Source: Oscillospiraceae bacterium (GTDB lineage Bacteria; Bacillota; Clostridia; Oscillospirales; Oscillospiraceae). From it: a stretch of 32,998 nucleotides of DNA. Position numbers and translations under genes: made by a program. Each line of letters begins with the position of its first letter. Position 1 is the stretch's first letter. The notes below the pieces were generated by a model. It ran no database searches. It saw only the letters and a program-made list of their open reading frames with translations, and was not told the DNA's origin. Where the stretch lies: assembly GCA_017449185.1 (NCBI GenBank), contig JAFSJZ010000005.1:1-32998 (forward strand), in the 5' to 3' direction. Positions 16,168-23,590 of the stretch are shown one piece after another.

Positions 16168-16950
16168 ATGCGCGCGATGCTCATGCCGATGGATCTGACG
16201 CCGAAGATGCTGCTGATCGTGATCGTCGGCGTGTTTCTCGCCTCCTTTACCGACGGCGTGGCCGGCGGCGGGGGCATCATCTCGGTGCCGACCTACTTGC
16301 TCGCGGGGCTGCCCGCGCATCTGGCGCTGGGCACGAACAAACTCTCCTCCGGCATCGGCACGGCGGTCTCCGCCGCACGCTTCATCCGCGGCGGCTACGT
16401 GGACTGGAAGCTTGCCGTCCCCTCCGTCGCGCTCGCGCTCTATGGGGCGCATCTCGGCACGCGTCTCCAGCTTGCGATCGACGAGCGGTATCTCAAATGG
16501 CTGCTGCTGATCGTGCTGCCGATCGTGGCTTTCGTCGTGTTGCGGCAGAAGAAGCTGCCGGAGGAGCGCGGCGAGATGGACGAGCGCCGCCGCGCCGCGA
16601 TCGTCCTGGCCGCCTCCTTCGTCGTCGGAGCCTACGACGGCTTCTACGGTCCCGGAACGGGCACCTTTCTGATCCTCATTTACTGCGGTCTCGGCAAGCT
16701 CGACCTGCGCACGGCCTCGGGCAACGTCAAGCTGGTGAATCTCGCCAGCAACGTCGGCGCGCTCGCCACCTCGCTTGCGCACGGCAAGGTCTTTCTCGTC
16801 CTCGGCCTGATCGGCGCTCTCGCCTCTGTCGCGGGACACTATATCGGGTCGGGCATGGCGATCAAAAACGGCTCGAAGATCGTGCGGCCGGTCATCCTGA
16901 TCGTGCTGGTCCTGCTTGCGGTCAAGGTCGTATCGGAGTTGATAGCATGA
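16168..16950 (+). CDS. TauE/SafE-family membrane permease
   Basis: This 260-aa membrane protein (DUF81 type) has about eight hydrophobic segments in two halves. The first half has FLASFTDGVAGGGGIISVPT with GTNKLSSGIGTAVSA. The second repeats the pattern with FVVGAYDGFYGPGTGTFLIL and TASGNVKLVNLASNV. Members export or import small sulfur-containing or carboxylated anions, and the substrate here is unknown. Ribosome binding site GGAGGGAGG at about 16150-16158. Its TGA overlaps the ATG of the racemase gene (ATGA at 16947-16950), which argues for a functional pair. Confidence 0.88.
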   Translation: MRAMLMPMDLTPKMLLIVIVGVFLASFTDGVAGGGGIISVPTYLLAGLPAHLALGTNKLSSGIGTAVSAARFIRGGYVDWKLAVPSVALALYGAHLGTRLQLAIDERYLKWLLLIVLPIVAFVVLRQKKLPEERGEMDERRRAAIVLAASFVVGAYDGFYGPGTGTFLILIYCGLGKLDLRTASGNVKLVNLASNVGALATSLAHGKVFLVLGLIGALASVAGHYIGSGMAIKNGSKIVRPVILIVLVLLAVKVVSELIA

Positions 16951-17675
16951 AGAAGAAAACGATCGGCATCCTCGGCGGCATGGGTCCGCTGGCCACGATG
17001 GATCTGTACAAAAAGCTCATCCTCTCCACCGAGGCGAGCTGTGACAACGAGCACATCCGCGTCTATATTGACGGCAATTCCGCCATCCCCGACCGCACTG
17101 CGGCGATCCTGCACGGGGGGCCCGATCCGGTGCCGGAAATGCTCTCCGCGCTGCACAATCTCGAGAAATGCGGGGCGGACTGCGTGATCATGCCCTGCAA
17201 CACGGCGCACCATTTCCTCCCGCACCTGCAGGCGGAAACGGCCCTGCCGATCCTGGACATGACGGCAATCACGGCGGCGGCCTGCGCGGAGCGCTTTCCG
17301 GGCAAAACGGCCTGCCTGCTGGGCACGACGGGCACGCTCGAGGCGCGGATCTACGACGGCGCCCTCACGGAGGCGGGCGTGAGGTTCATCACACCGGACG
17401 CAGGGGAGCGCTCAGAGCTGATGAGGCTCATCTACGACGTGGTCAAGGCCGCCAAGCCGCTCGAGCCGGAGAAGGAGCACTGGCACGCGCTGCTGGACGG
17501 TCTGTCTGCGCGCGGAGCGGACTACTTCATCCTCGCCTGCACCGAGCTGCCTATCCTCGCCGACGGGCTGCGCCATCCCGGCCCCTTCGTCGACCCGACG
17601 CTGGAGCTCGCGCGCGCAGCGATCCGCTTCTGCGGCTACCCGGTCAAGGAACGGGACATGCCCATGCTGTTCTGA
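16947..17675 (+). CDS. Aspartate/glutamate racemase family protein
   Basis: This 242-aa protein starts KKKTIGILGGMGPLATMDLY, the family signature. The two catalytic cysteines are Cys 84 (IMPCNTAHHF) and Cys 198 (ILACTELP). Such enzymes are cofactor-independent amino acid racemases interconverting L and D forms, most often of aspartate or glutamate (RacX/YgeA/RacD-like); the exact substrate is open. It is translationally coupled to the upstream permease. A symporter with the acidic-substrate arginine follows about 300 bp downstream, so a role in D-amino acid handling is plausible but inferred. Confidence 0.92.
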   Translation: MKKKTIGILGGMGPLATMDLYKKLILSTEASCDNEHIRVYIDGNSAIPDRTAAILHGGPDPVPEMLSALHNLEKCGADCVIMPCNTAHHFLPHLQAETALPILDMTAITAAACAERFPGKTACLLGTTGTLEARIYDGALTEAGVRFITPDAGERSELMRLIYDVVKAAKPLEPEKEHWHALLDGLSARGADYFILACTELPILADGLRHPGPFVDPTLELARAAIRFCGYPVKERDMPMLF

Positions 17676-17683
17676 ACACCCAT

Positions 17684-17817
17684 AAAAGGTGTCGGCTCAA
17701 AACTCTGTGTCATTCTGAGCGAAGCGAAGAATCTTTTTAAAGAAGATCCTTCGTCCCTTCGTTCCTCAGGATGACAGTTCGGGAAGAGGTTTGAGCCGGC
17801 TCCTTTTGTGGTATATG
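17684..17817. repeat. 134-bp intergenic palindromic element
   Basis: The outer arms run from AAAAGGTGTCGGCTCAAA (17684-17701) to the near-complement ending CCGGCTCCTTTT (17817). The inner arms CATTCTGAG (17711-17719) and CTCAGGATG (17765-17773) also pair with one G-T. The inner module, with GAGCGAAGCGAAGAATC, resembles a widely dispersed bacterial intergenic repeat. It starts 8 bp after the racemase stop and could act as a transcriptional barrier or mRNA 3' stabiliser. Confidence 0.7.
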
Positions 17818-17879
17818 GCAATTTTTCAAGCGAAGTTTTGGCAATTATGACGAAATTATGAACAAACCGTGAAAATGGC

Positions 17880-17908
17880 TTAACTTTCCCTCCGGCATCG
17901 AATATAAT
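17880..17908 (+). promoter_or_regulatory. Promoter of the acidic amino acid symporter gene
   Basis: TTAACT at 17880-17885, a 17-bp spacer, then TATAAT at 17903-17908. The start codon at 17969 leaves a leader of about 54 nt. Confidence 0.7.
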
Positions 17909-17968
17909 ACTCTCAGGATTATATCCACAAAACCGGACCACCAAAACTAGAAGGGAGAAATCAAGCTT

Positions 17969-19207
17969 ATGAGTCAAAAGAAAAGCATGATCCTCGGCGT
18001 GAAGATCCTGATCGGCCTGGTAGCGGGCATCATCGTTGGCGCCATCTTCTGGATGGCCATGGGTGCGGAAGCAGCCGGCGCCTTTACCGCGAAGTACATC
18101 AAGCCCTTCGGCGATATCTTCGTCAACCTGCTGAAGTTCATCGTCGTTCCCCTGGTGCTCCTGAGCATCATGGACGGCGTGATCGGCATGGGCGACATCA
18201 AGAAGGTCGGCAAGATCGGCTGGCAGACCGTCGCCTACTTCCTGGTCACCACCGCCATCGCCTGCGTGATCGGCCTGATCGTCGCCAGCCTCTTCAAGGG
18301 CAGCTTCCCTGTCCTGCAGCTGGCCGAGGGCGCCGAGTATGAGGCCAAGAGCGCCGACCTGATGAGCACGATCGTCAACATCTTCCCGAACAACTCGATC
18401 AATCCGCTCGCCAACTCGTCGATGCTGCAGATCATCTTCATCGCCCTGATCTTCGGCTGCGGCATTCTGGTCGCCGGCGAGAAGGGCAAGCCCTTCGGCG
18501 ATTTCATCACCTCCTTCAACGAGGTCACCCAGCGCGTGATGAGCTTCATCCTCGCGGTCTCCCCCTACGGCGTCTTCGCGCTGATGGTGTGGGTCGTCGC
18601 CGCCCATGGCCCGAAGATCCTCGGCTCGCTCGGCCTCGTCCTGCTGGCCGCCTACATCGGCTACATCCTCCACGTTGTGCTGGTGTACACCGCCTCCGTC
18701 AAGATCTTTACCAAGACCTCCCCGATGGAGTTCTTCAAGAAGATCTTCCCGGCCGCGGCCTTCGCCTTCACCTCCACCTCCTCCGTCGCCACGCTCCCGA
18801 TCACCAAGGAGTGCTGCGATGATATGGACGTCGAGAACGACATCTCCTCCTTCGTCCTGCCGCTCGGCGCGACGATCAACATGGACGGCACCGCGATCTA
18901 CCAGTGCGTGGCCGCCGTGTTCCTTGCCAAGTGCATCGGCATCGATCTGACCGTCGGACAGATGATCATGATCGTCATCACCGCGACGCTGGCCTCCATC
19001 GGCACGGCCGGCACCTCCGGCGCCGGCATGATCATGCTGGCGATGGTCCTCGAGTCCGTCGGCATCAACCCGATGTACATCGGCATCATCTACGGCATCG
19101 ACCGTCTGTTCGACATGGGCCGTACCACGCTCAACATCATCGGCGACGCCTCCTGCGCCCTGTGCGTCAACACCTGGGTCAACAAGCAGGAAAAGAAGAA
19201 CGCATAA
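17969..19207 (+). CDS. Dicarboxylate/amino acid:cation symporter (DAACS family)
   Basis: This 412-aa membrane protein belongs to the GltP/GltPh/EAAT fold. HP1-type TSTSSVATLP is at residues 268-277, the TM7 motif NMDGTA at 304-309 and the HP2-type loop GTAGTSGAG at 345-353. TM8 carries DMGRTTLNIIGD (382-393). Arg 385 is the position that contacts the side-chain carboxylate in glutamate/aspartate transporters, so an acidic amino acid or C4 dicarboxylate is the likely substrate. Ribosome binding site AAGGGAG at 17951-17957. It follows the racemase gene but has its own promoter and terminator. Confidence 0.93.
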   Translation: MSQKKSMILGVKILIGLVAGIIVGAIFWMAMGAEAAGAFTAKYIKPFGDIFVNLLKFIVVPLVLLSIMDGVIGMGDIKKVGKIGWQTVAYFLVTTAIACVIGLIVASLFKGSFPVLQLAEGAEYEAKSADLMSTIVNIFPNNSINPLANSSMLQIIFIALIFGCGILVAGEKGKPFGDFITSFNEVTQRVMSFILAVSPYGVFALMVWVVAAHGPKILGSLGLVLLAAYIGYILHVVLVYTASVKIFTKTSPMEFFKKIFPAAAFAFTSTSSVATLPITKECCDDMDVENDISSFVLPLGATINMDGTAIYQCVAAVFLAKCIGIDLTVGQMIMIVITATLASIGTAGTSGAGMIMLAMVLESVGINPMYIGIIYGIDRLFDMGRTTLNIIGDASCALCVNTWVNKQEKKNA

Positions 19208-19228
19208 ACACGTTCCGCAAAGCGCATA

Positions 19229-19266
19229 AGCAAAAGACGGCTCCCGTTTGGGAACCGTCTTTTGCT
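19229..19266. terminator. Terminator after the symporter gene
   Basis: A perfect 12-bp outer stem (19229-19240/19255-19266) plus an inner CCC/GGG stem with a GTTT loop; the 3' arm includes CTTTTG. It may also work on the minus strand for the convergent gene. Confidence 0.85.
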
Positions 19267-19322
19267 ATGGCTTTCCCCTCGGGGGGAAAATAGTGGTGCG
19301 AAGCGCCGACAGGGGGAGATTA
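19267..19322. repeat. GC-rich repeat remnant between convergent genes
   Basis: TTTCCCC (19271-19277) and GGGGAAA (19282-19288) form an inverted repeat, followed by GTGCGAAGCGCCGAC and AGGGGGAG. The layout resembles the repeat at 29601-29645 (CCCCTCTGGG...). No coding frame is credible here. Confidence 0.4.
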
Positions 19323-20420
19323 TCACATCAGCCCCAGGCCCTTGGCGACGATGCAGATGAAATCCTGCACGTTCGTCACGATCGTCGTGGCGGAGAGGGA
19401 GCCGCGGTCGATGAGCTTGTTGACCACAAACTCGTCCGCGTCCACGCAGTAGAAGTACACGGGACGCACCGTGCCATCCTCGCGCACGCAGAAAGAGGGG
19501 GTCATATTCCCGGTCGCGATCGTGTGCAGCATCGTCGCCAGGCAGATCACGGTCGTGGCCTTTTCGACCATTGCGCGCATGCGGCTCTGCGCCTCGTAGG
19601 CGTTGCCGACGACCTCGGGCAGCGGCCCGTCGTCGCGGATCGAGCCGGCGAGCACGAAGGGCACGCCGCATTTCACGGCGCTGCACATAATGCCGTTTTC
19701 AAGCTGATGATCCCGGATGAACTGCGGGATCGAGCCGCTGCGCCGCACCAGATTGAGCACGTCAAGGTGATTGTAGTGCCCGTTGGGCATCGACTGCTGG
19801 GTGTAGATGTCCTGCCCGAGCGCGGTGTGCAGCAGCGAGCCTTCGAGGTCGTGCGTGGCCAGCGCGTTGCCCGCCATCAGACCGTGGGCGTAGCCGTTTT
19901 CGATCAGCTGCGACATCGCGAAGCGCGCGTCGCGGTCGAAGGCGAAGGCCGGACCCATGACCCAAAGGATGTTGCCCTGTTCCCGCTCGGCCTTCAGCAG
20001 CTCGATGAGCTTGTCGTAATCGCGGGCGTAGGAGGTCTCGCGGCTGCGGCCCTGACGGAACACGAACTGGTCGCCGCCCGCGGTCCCGCCCTCGTCAAAG
20101 CCGTGGGCGTGAAGGAAAATCCCTTCCTCACCCCGCTCGGTGCGGCCGAGGATCACGCGGTCGCCCCGGCGGAGATTGCGGTTCTCCACTACGGCGAGCG
20201 TGCCGTCGTTACGCAGCACGACGCTCGAGTCCATGCGGCTCTTTTCGGCCAGACGCCACTGACCGTCGATCTTGAAATACTCGGGATACATCGAGGTGCT
20301 GTGGAAGCCCTCGGGCGCGACGCCGTCCTGCTCGACCGCCGCCCAGGCGGCGTCAGGCGCATTTTGAAGCCGCGGCGCGGAAAAGTCCGGCGCGCGGTAG
20401 GTCGGATAGAGAAAAGCCAT
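19323..20420 (-). CDS. LOR/SDH conserved-region protein, ornithine cyclodeaminase-like (TIGR00300-like)
   Basis: This 365-aa protein shows the core of the family first named from lysine-oxoglutarate reductase/saccharopine dehydrogenase and shared by archaeal-type ornithine cyclodeaminases. Key segments are MCSAVKCGVPFVLAGSIRDD followed by GPLPEV (about residues 247-270), LATMLHTIATGNMTPSF (about 297-313) and VNKLIDRGSLSATTIVTNVQ. Characterised relatives use NAD to convert ornithine to proline and ammonia. It seems to lack the separate N-terminal domain of roughly 400-aa relatives, beginning instead with an unassigned region. Ribosome binding site GGGGAGG precedes ATG 20420 on the minus strand. 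It lies 68 bp after a DUF5714-like gene. The substrate is not established. Confidence 0.7.
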   Translation of the reverse strand: MAFLYPTYRAPDFSAPRLQNAPDAAWAAVEQDGVAPEGFHSTSMYPEYFKIDGQWRLAEKSRMDSSVVLRNDGTLAVVENRNLRRGDRVILGRTERGEEGIFLHAHGFDEGGTAGGDQFVFRQGRSRETSYARDYDKLIELLKAEREQGNILWVMGPAFAFDRDARFAMSQLIENGYAHGLMAGNALATHDLEGSLLHTALGQDIYTQQSMPNGHYNHLDVLNLVRRSGSIPQFIRDHQLENGIMCSAVKCGVPFVLAGSIRDDGPLPEVVGNAYEAQSRMRAMVEKATTVICLATMLHTIATGNMTPSFCVREDGTVRPVYFYCVDADEFVVNKLIDRGSLSATTIVTNVQDFICIVAKGLGLM

Positions 20421-20488
20421 CTGTCAAAACCTCCCCATGGTTCTCCGGCGCTCATTGTACACCTCCCGCATCCGGGAGGCAAGGGCAA

Positions 20489-21193
20489 TCAGCCCTTCTG
20501 CGGATGATTGGCCTGTGAAAAGGGGCAGCGCTTCCCGATGCACTGCCTGTTTTGGGCCGCGCGGGTGCAGACGACCTCCGGCCGCTCCATCTCTATGCCA
20601 AAATGCTCCTTGACGAAATCCACCGCGCAGAGGATCGAAAGGAAGGAGTCCCGCTTGCAGCAGCGCGGCCCGCCGATCTCGCCGATCGCGGAAAGCGATT
20701 TTGCCGTCATCATATGCGAGAGCGCAAAGGGCTCCTTCGCAAGGGGCGTGGACTTTGAGAGAATGGACACGAACATGCCGGAACTGATCCCCGCTCCGCA
20801 GGCACCCCAGAAGCCGCACGCGCCGCCGGGGACGCTCTTTCCCCGGCTGATGATCTCCCGCAGCGCGGCGGGCAGGTCGATCTCTCCGCCTGCGTTGCGA
20901 CAGGCCGTCAGCAGCGCCGCGCCGACCATGACGTGATGCTCCGGCCCGTGCATGTGGCAGAAGGGCATCTCCATCATCTTTTCGATGATCGCGACGGGGT
21001 CCTTCGACGTCTCGGACAGGCACAGCCCGACGATCGAATCGAGCCCCGCGGTGTGACACGCGCTGCAGACGTAGTGGCCCCGGACGCAGCGGGTCTTGCT
21101 CGGCTCCTTTTTGTGGCAGACGGCGCACTCCATCAGCACGTCCTCTTCCAGATACTCCAGCGGCGCGCCGCAGATCAGACATTCCTCGGCCAT
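20489..21193 (-). CDS. DUF5714-like cysteine-rich protein
   Basis: This 234-aa soluble protein is rich in Cys and His. An N-terminal zinc-ribbon-like region has cysteines at 5, 8, 23, 26, 36, 43 and 46 (CLICG, CAVCHKK, CSACHTAG). The middle has PFCHMHGPEHHVMVGAALLT and PGGACGFWGACGAGISSGMF, and the C-terminus has CTRAAQNRQCIGKRCPFS. This matches my recollection of the DUF5714 family found in Clostridia and methanogens; its function is unknown. The cysteine pattern could bind Zn or an Fe-S cluster. Ribosome binding site GGGAGGAG precedes ATG 21193. It is probably in an operon with the flanking minus-strand genes. Confidence 0.75.
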   Translation of the reverse strand: MAEECLICGAPLEYLEEDVLMECAVCHKKEPSKTRCVRGHYVCSACHTAGLDSIVGLCLSETSKDPVAIIEKMMEMPFCHMHGPEHHVMVGAALLTACRNAGGEIDLPAALREIISRGKSVPGGACGFWGACGAGISSGMFVSILSKSTPLAKEPFALSHMMTAKSLSAIGEIGGPRCCKRDSFLSILCAVDFVKEHFGIEMERPEVVCTRAAQNRQCIGKRCPFSQANHPQKG

Positions 21194-21220
21194 AGGTGAT
21201 CTCCTCCCGTTTTACTTCTC

Positions 21221-21526
21221 TCAGGCCCCGTCGGGAAAGGCGATGACCGTTACCTTCAGGGACACGTCCTCGTTCGGCATCGTAAAAACATACACGCCCG
21301 GACGCACATATTTCCCGTCCGCGCCGTTGACGTAGATCTCCGCGTCCGTGACGACGGCCGTCGTGACCGTGACCTCCTGCCCGGGGCGGGCGTAGCGCGG
21401 ACAATGATCGATATATTTCTCGCCGGAGACCACTGTGATCTTCCGATACGCGACGTTCAGCACGGCGAAGGCGATCAGCATCATCACCAGCACGGCGGCA
21501 AGCGCGAGAAAGAGCTTTTTCTTCAT
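21221..21526 (-). CDS. Small membrane-anchored protein with beta-rich domain
   Basis: This 101-aa protein has a basic N-terminus and one hydrophobic segment (about residues 5-26, LFLALAAVLVMMLIAFAVLN). The outside domain is beta-rich and contains PGQEVTVTTAVVTDAEIYVN and ends VYVFTMPNEDVSLKVTVIAF. The TMPNEDVSL stretch is typical of small Ig-like repeats in secreted Firmicutes proteins. I cannot assign a function. It is 27 bp upstream of the DUF5714-like gene on the same strand, so co-transcription is likely. Confidence 0.75.
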   Translation of the reverse strand: MKKKLFLALAAVLVMMLIAFAVLNVAYRKITVVSGEKYIDHCPRYARPGQEVTVTTAVVTDAEIYVNGADGKYVRPGVYVFTMPNEDVSLKVTVIAFPDGA

Positions 21527-21569
21527 GGCGAGCTCTCCCGGTGGTTTTTTCCTATTCTATCACAAAAGA

Positions 21570-21608
21570 AAACGCACGGCAATCCGTTGAACGGATCGCC
21601 GTGCGTTT
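21570..21608 (-). terminator. Terminator of the HTH/zinc-ribbon gene
   Basis: AAACGCACGGC (21570-21580) pairs with GCCGTGCGTTT (21598-21608), and an inner ATCCGT/ACGGAT stem lies within. On the minus strand it is followed by TCTTTTG. It is 9 bp after the stop of the gene at 21618. Confidence 0.85.
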
Positions 21609-21617
21609 CGAGGAGCA

Positions 21618-22376
21618 TTATCTCTTCTTGTACAGGATCAGCTCCGGGTCGGCCCCGCCCTCGCCGTAGGTGCAGACCAGGATAAAATCCATGTTCGCCA
21701 GCACGCCGAAGCAGCGCCCGGCCTCCGTTTCCAGCTGATTGCCCAGATAGGTAGTCCCGTCGTTGAGAAATTTCGCCCGCTGTCCGCCGGGCAGGGGGTA
21801 TTCGAGATTGACGTAGCTCCCGACGAGAGCGTTGAGCGCGTCGAGCTTTGGCATCCCCTCGATCCCGAGGGCGTTGATCTCGTCGATGAGCGTTTTCTTG
21901 AGGGCCTCGAATTGCCCTCCGTCACCGAGCTCGTCGAAGCGCTTCCAGTAGTCGAGCTTCGGCAGTTCCTCTTTGAGATAGGCGCGGGCCTGCTCGGCGG
22001 TGAAGCCTTCGCCGGTCATGTTCGGAATGCAGACCTCAATCAGTTCGTCCATGTCGCTGTAAGTATACGTCCCGTCGGCATAGCACCACTGGCAGTAGTC
22101 TTCGTTGAGCGAGCCGTCCCTGTTCCTCCCGAGGATCGCGTCGTCGAGCGGCATCCCGCAGCACTGACAGAAGAGCTGCCGCGGCGCGCCGAGCAGCGTG
22201 TTGATCGACACGTTGTACAGCCCGGAGAGCAGCTTCAGCGTCTCAACACTCGGCACGGTCTCGCCGTTCTCCCAGCGCGACACCGCCTGCCTCGTCACAA
22301 ACAGCTTTCCGGCCAGCTCATCCTGCGACAGGCCGTTTTTCGTGCGCAGCTCCAGCAATACGTCTCTGGTATCCAT
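21618..22376 (-). CDS. XRE-type HTH regulator with zinc-ribbon domain
   Basis: This 252-aa protein has an N-terminal HTH (residues 5-58) with GLSQDELAGKLFVTRQAVSR followed by WENGETVPSVETL. A putative zinc ribbon follows, with cysteines at 70, 72, 73, 95 and 98 (FCQCCGMPL, DYCQWCYADG). The region TAEQARAYLKEELPKLDYWK and a C-terminal domain of about 80 residues ending ELILYKKR are unassigned. Fusion of an HTH to this ribbon is known in Clostridia, but the signal sensed is not known to me. ATG 22376 has AAAGGAGGTG just upstream and a good promoter; an in-frame extension to 22616 would read through the palindromic region and is rejected. Confidence 0.85.
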   Translation of the reverse strand: MDTRDVLLELRTKNGLSQDELAGKLFVTRQAVSRWENGETVPSVETLKLLSGLYNVSINTLLGAPRQLFCQCCGMPLDDAILGRNRDGSLNEDYCQWCYADGTYTYSDMDELIEVCIPNMTGEGFTAEQARAYLKEELPKLDYWKRFDELGDGGQFEALKKTLIDEINALGIEGMPKLDALNALVGSYVNLEYPLPGGQRAKFLNDGTTYLGNQLETEAGRCFGVLANMDFILVCTYGEGGADPELILYKKR

Positions 22377-22403
22377 ATCGGCACCTCCTTTGTTTTCGCA
22401 ATC

Positions 22404-22432
22404 ATTGTAATACACGCCGGGCGTTCTGACAA
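22404..22432 (-). promoter_or_regulatory. Promoter of the HTH/zinc-ribbon gene
   Basis: On the minus strand TTGTCA (22427-22432), a 17-bp spacer, then TACAAT (22404-22409). The start codon is about 22 nt past the expected transcription start. Confidence 0.8.
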
Positions 22433-22448
22433 GCAACCGCCTGTTGCG

Positions 22449-22490
22449 CAAAAAAGAAAAAAGTCGCCGCAGGCTGCAGCCTGCGGCGAC
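22449..22490 (-). terminator. Terminator linked to the tRNA-Ser 3'-end copy
   Basis: A perfect 28-bp palindrome (22463-22490, arm GTCGCCGCAGGC) followed on the minus strand by TTTTTTCTTTTTTGCGC. It lies directly after the 3'-end copy of tRNA-Ser (22492-22512), as a tRNA terminator would. Confidence 0.85.
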
Positions 22491-22491
22491 A

Positions 22492-22512
22492 TGGCGGAGA
22501 TGGAGAGATTCG
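22492..22512 (-). repeat. 21-bp copy of the tRNA-Ser 3' end (att-like)
   Basis: Identical over 21 bases to the 3' end of the intact tRNA-Ser at 23627-23647, from the T-loop through the acceptor 3' strand and CCA. Identity stops sharply on both sides. Same orientation, about 1.1 kb apart. This is the pattern left by tRNA-targeting integrases. Confidence 0.75.
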
Positions 22513-22609
22513 CCCGGCGCGGGCACCGCGTCGGCACGCACACGGGCACCGAAACATGCCCCCGGCATGTTTCTCTCGCTGCGCTCGTGCCCTTTTCGAA
22601 TCTCTCCAT
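22500..22609. repeat. Long nested inverted repeat
   Basis: ATGGAGAGATTCG (22500-22512) pairs with CGAATCTCTCCAT (22597-22609). Inside it GGGCAC (22544-22549) pairs with GTGCCC (22587-22592). That in turn encloses a perfect 10-bp stem GAAACATGCC/GGCATGTTTC (22551-22560/22564-22573) with a CCC loop. Confidence 0.8.
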
Positions 22610-22618
22610 TCATCATGG

Positions 22619-22657
22619 AAAACAGAACCCCCCGCCTTACGGCGGGGGATCTGTTTT
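22619..22657. terminator. Terminator-like hairpin at the left edge of the AT-rich segment
   Basis: AAAACAGA (22619-22626) pairs with TCTGTTTT (22650-22657), with an inner CCCCCGCC/GGCGGGGG stem and a TTAC loop. It has T runs on both strands. Confidence 0.65.
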
Positions 22658-22669
22658 CATGGGAAAAGG

Positions 22670-22684
22670 TTGCTATTTTAACAA
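22670..22684 (+). repeat. Left copy of a 15-bp inverted repeat flanking the XRE gene
   Basis: TTGCTATTTTAACAA is present here and, inverted, at 23604-23618. Similarity extends to about 22 positions with one mismatch and one indel. The pair encloses about 920 bp holding the AT-rich XRE gene. The right copy is part of the tRNA-Ser terminator. Confidence 0.7.
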
Positions 22685-22816
22685 AATATGGTCAATCGTT
22701 GGTTTTCGCCATATTAGATTATCAACCCTGCAAGAAGTCTACATAGTTGCTCGATTACAGTTAAGGCAGGCTAAAAACATCTTCCGAAAGCTTGAAATAT
22801 ATGATATACTCCATAA

Positions 22817-22831
22817 GCAACTTAAAGTTGC
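22817..22831. promoter_or_regulatory. Dyad upstream of the XRE gene (possible operator)
   Basis: GCAACTT and AAGTTGC form a perfect 7-bp inverted repeat around one base. It is followed by TATACT at 22876-22881, a possible -10. XRE regulators often bind such dyads and autoregulate, but binding here is an inference. Confidence 0.4.
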
Positions 22832-22906
22832 GAAAAAGCAAATTCAGGTTGGTGGAAGGATACACAATAAAACGCTATACTCCTGTCAAAGAAGGAGGTC
22901 GTAAAA

Positions 22907-23437
22907 ATGAGTTTTTCTGAAAACCTGCAAGCAATACGGAAAAAGAATCAACTGTCTCAGGAAGAGTTGGCAGAACTGCTTGGAGTAAGCAGACAGGCCG
23001 TTTCAAAATGGGAACTTGGAGAAGGATATCCAGAAGTTGAGAAGCTTCTCATTCTATCGAAAAAGCTGAATGTATCACTCGACAGTTTGTTGACAGGAAG
23101 CATACCCAGGAACGAAGTTCGGGAGACACGCCAATTCGGTATTATCCGGATCATTTCTCCAAACGAAGGCGTCATCATGGACATAGCAAAAGTGATGCGT
23201 TCACAGGAATTCAGGGGCGGGAAAAACAGCCCCAAATACGCGCTGTTTGCATCGGATGGAAAAGAAATGTCTTTCTGGGGCGCGCAGAATACTCTTCTTG
23301 GCTGGTACCGGAATCTGGATGATATAAACAGAGAAATCGAAGAAATCCAGAAGGCATTGGATACTGGGGTTGCTTCTTATGTGTTGCAGTACAGTGTCAA
23401 GTGCAAGCAAAACCTGTTCCGAACAATAGAAGAATGA
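22907..23437 (+). CDS. XRE-family HTH regulator (AT-rich, probably acquired)
   Basis: This 176-aa protein has an N-terminal XRE HTH (residues 5-58) with NQLSQEELAELLGVSRQAVS followed by KWELGEGYPEVEKL. The C-terminal 110 residues (RQFGIIRIISPNEGVIMDIA, then GAQNTLLGWYRNLDDINREI) belong to no family I recognise and may bind a ligand. Ribosome binding site AAGGAGG at about 22891-22897. Its base composition and codon use are visibly AT-richer than all neighbours. It lies between the two copies of the tRNA-Ser 3' end, so it is probably cargo of a former integrative element. Confidence 0.85.
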   Translation: MSFSENLQAIRKKNQLSQEELAELLGVSRQAVSKWELGEGYPEVEKLLILSKKLNVSLDSLLTGSIPRNEVRETRQFGIIRIISPNEGVIMDIAKVMRSQEFRGGKNSPKYALFASDGKEMSFWGAQNTLLGWYRNLDDINREIEEIQKALDTGVASYVLQYSVKCKQNLFRTIEE

Positions 23438-23489
23438 TCAACACAGGTTCCCGTTTGGCCAATTGAATATCAAAAAGGAGAAAAACAAG

Positions 23490-23526
23490 AATCCTGAACC
23501 GGGACAAACCTGGATCAGGATTTTTC
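23490..23526 (+). terminator. Terminator of the XRE gene
   Basis: AATCCTGA (23490-23497) pairs with TCAGGATT (23515-23522), with a further CC/GG pairing inside, followed by a T run to 23525. It is 52 bp past the stop. Confidence 0.75.
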
Positions 23527-23590
23527 TAAAATAAGGAAAGCCTCCAAGAAAAGCGACATCATAAACAATCCGGGCATTTTGCCAAAAAAG

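Noticed and set aside
22377-22616. 80-residue N-terminal extension of the HTH/zinc-ribbon protein
   Set aside because: The extension reads through the terminator and nested palindromes, while ATG 22376 has an excellent ribosome binding site and promoter.
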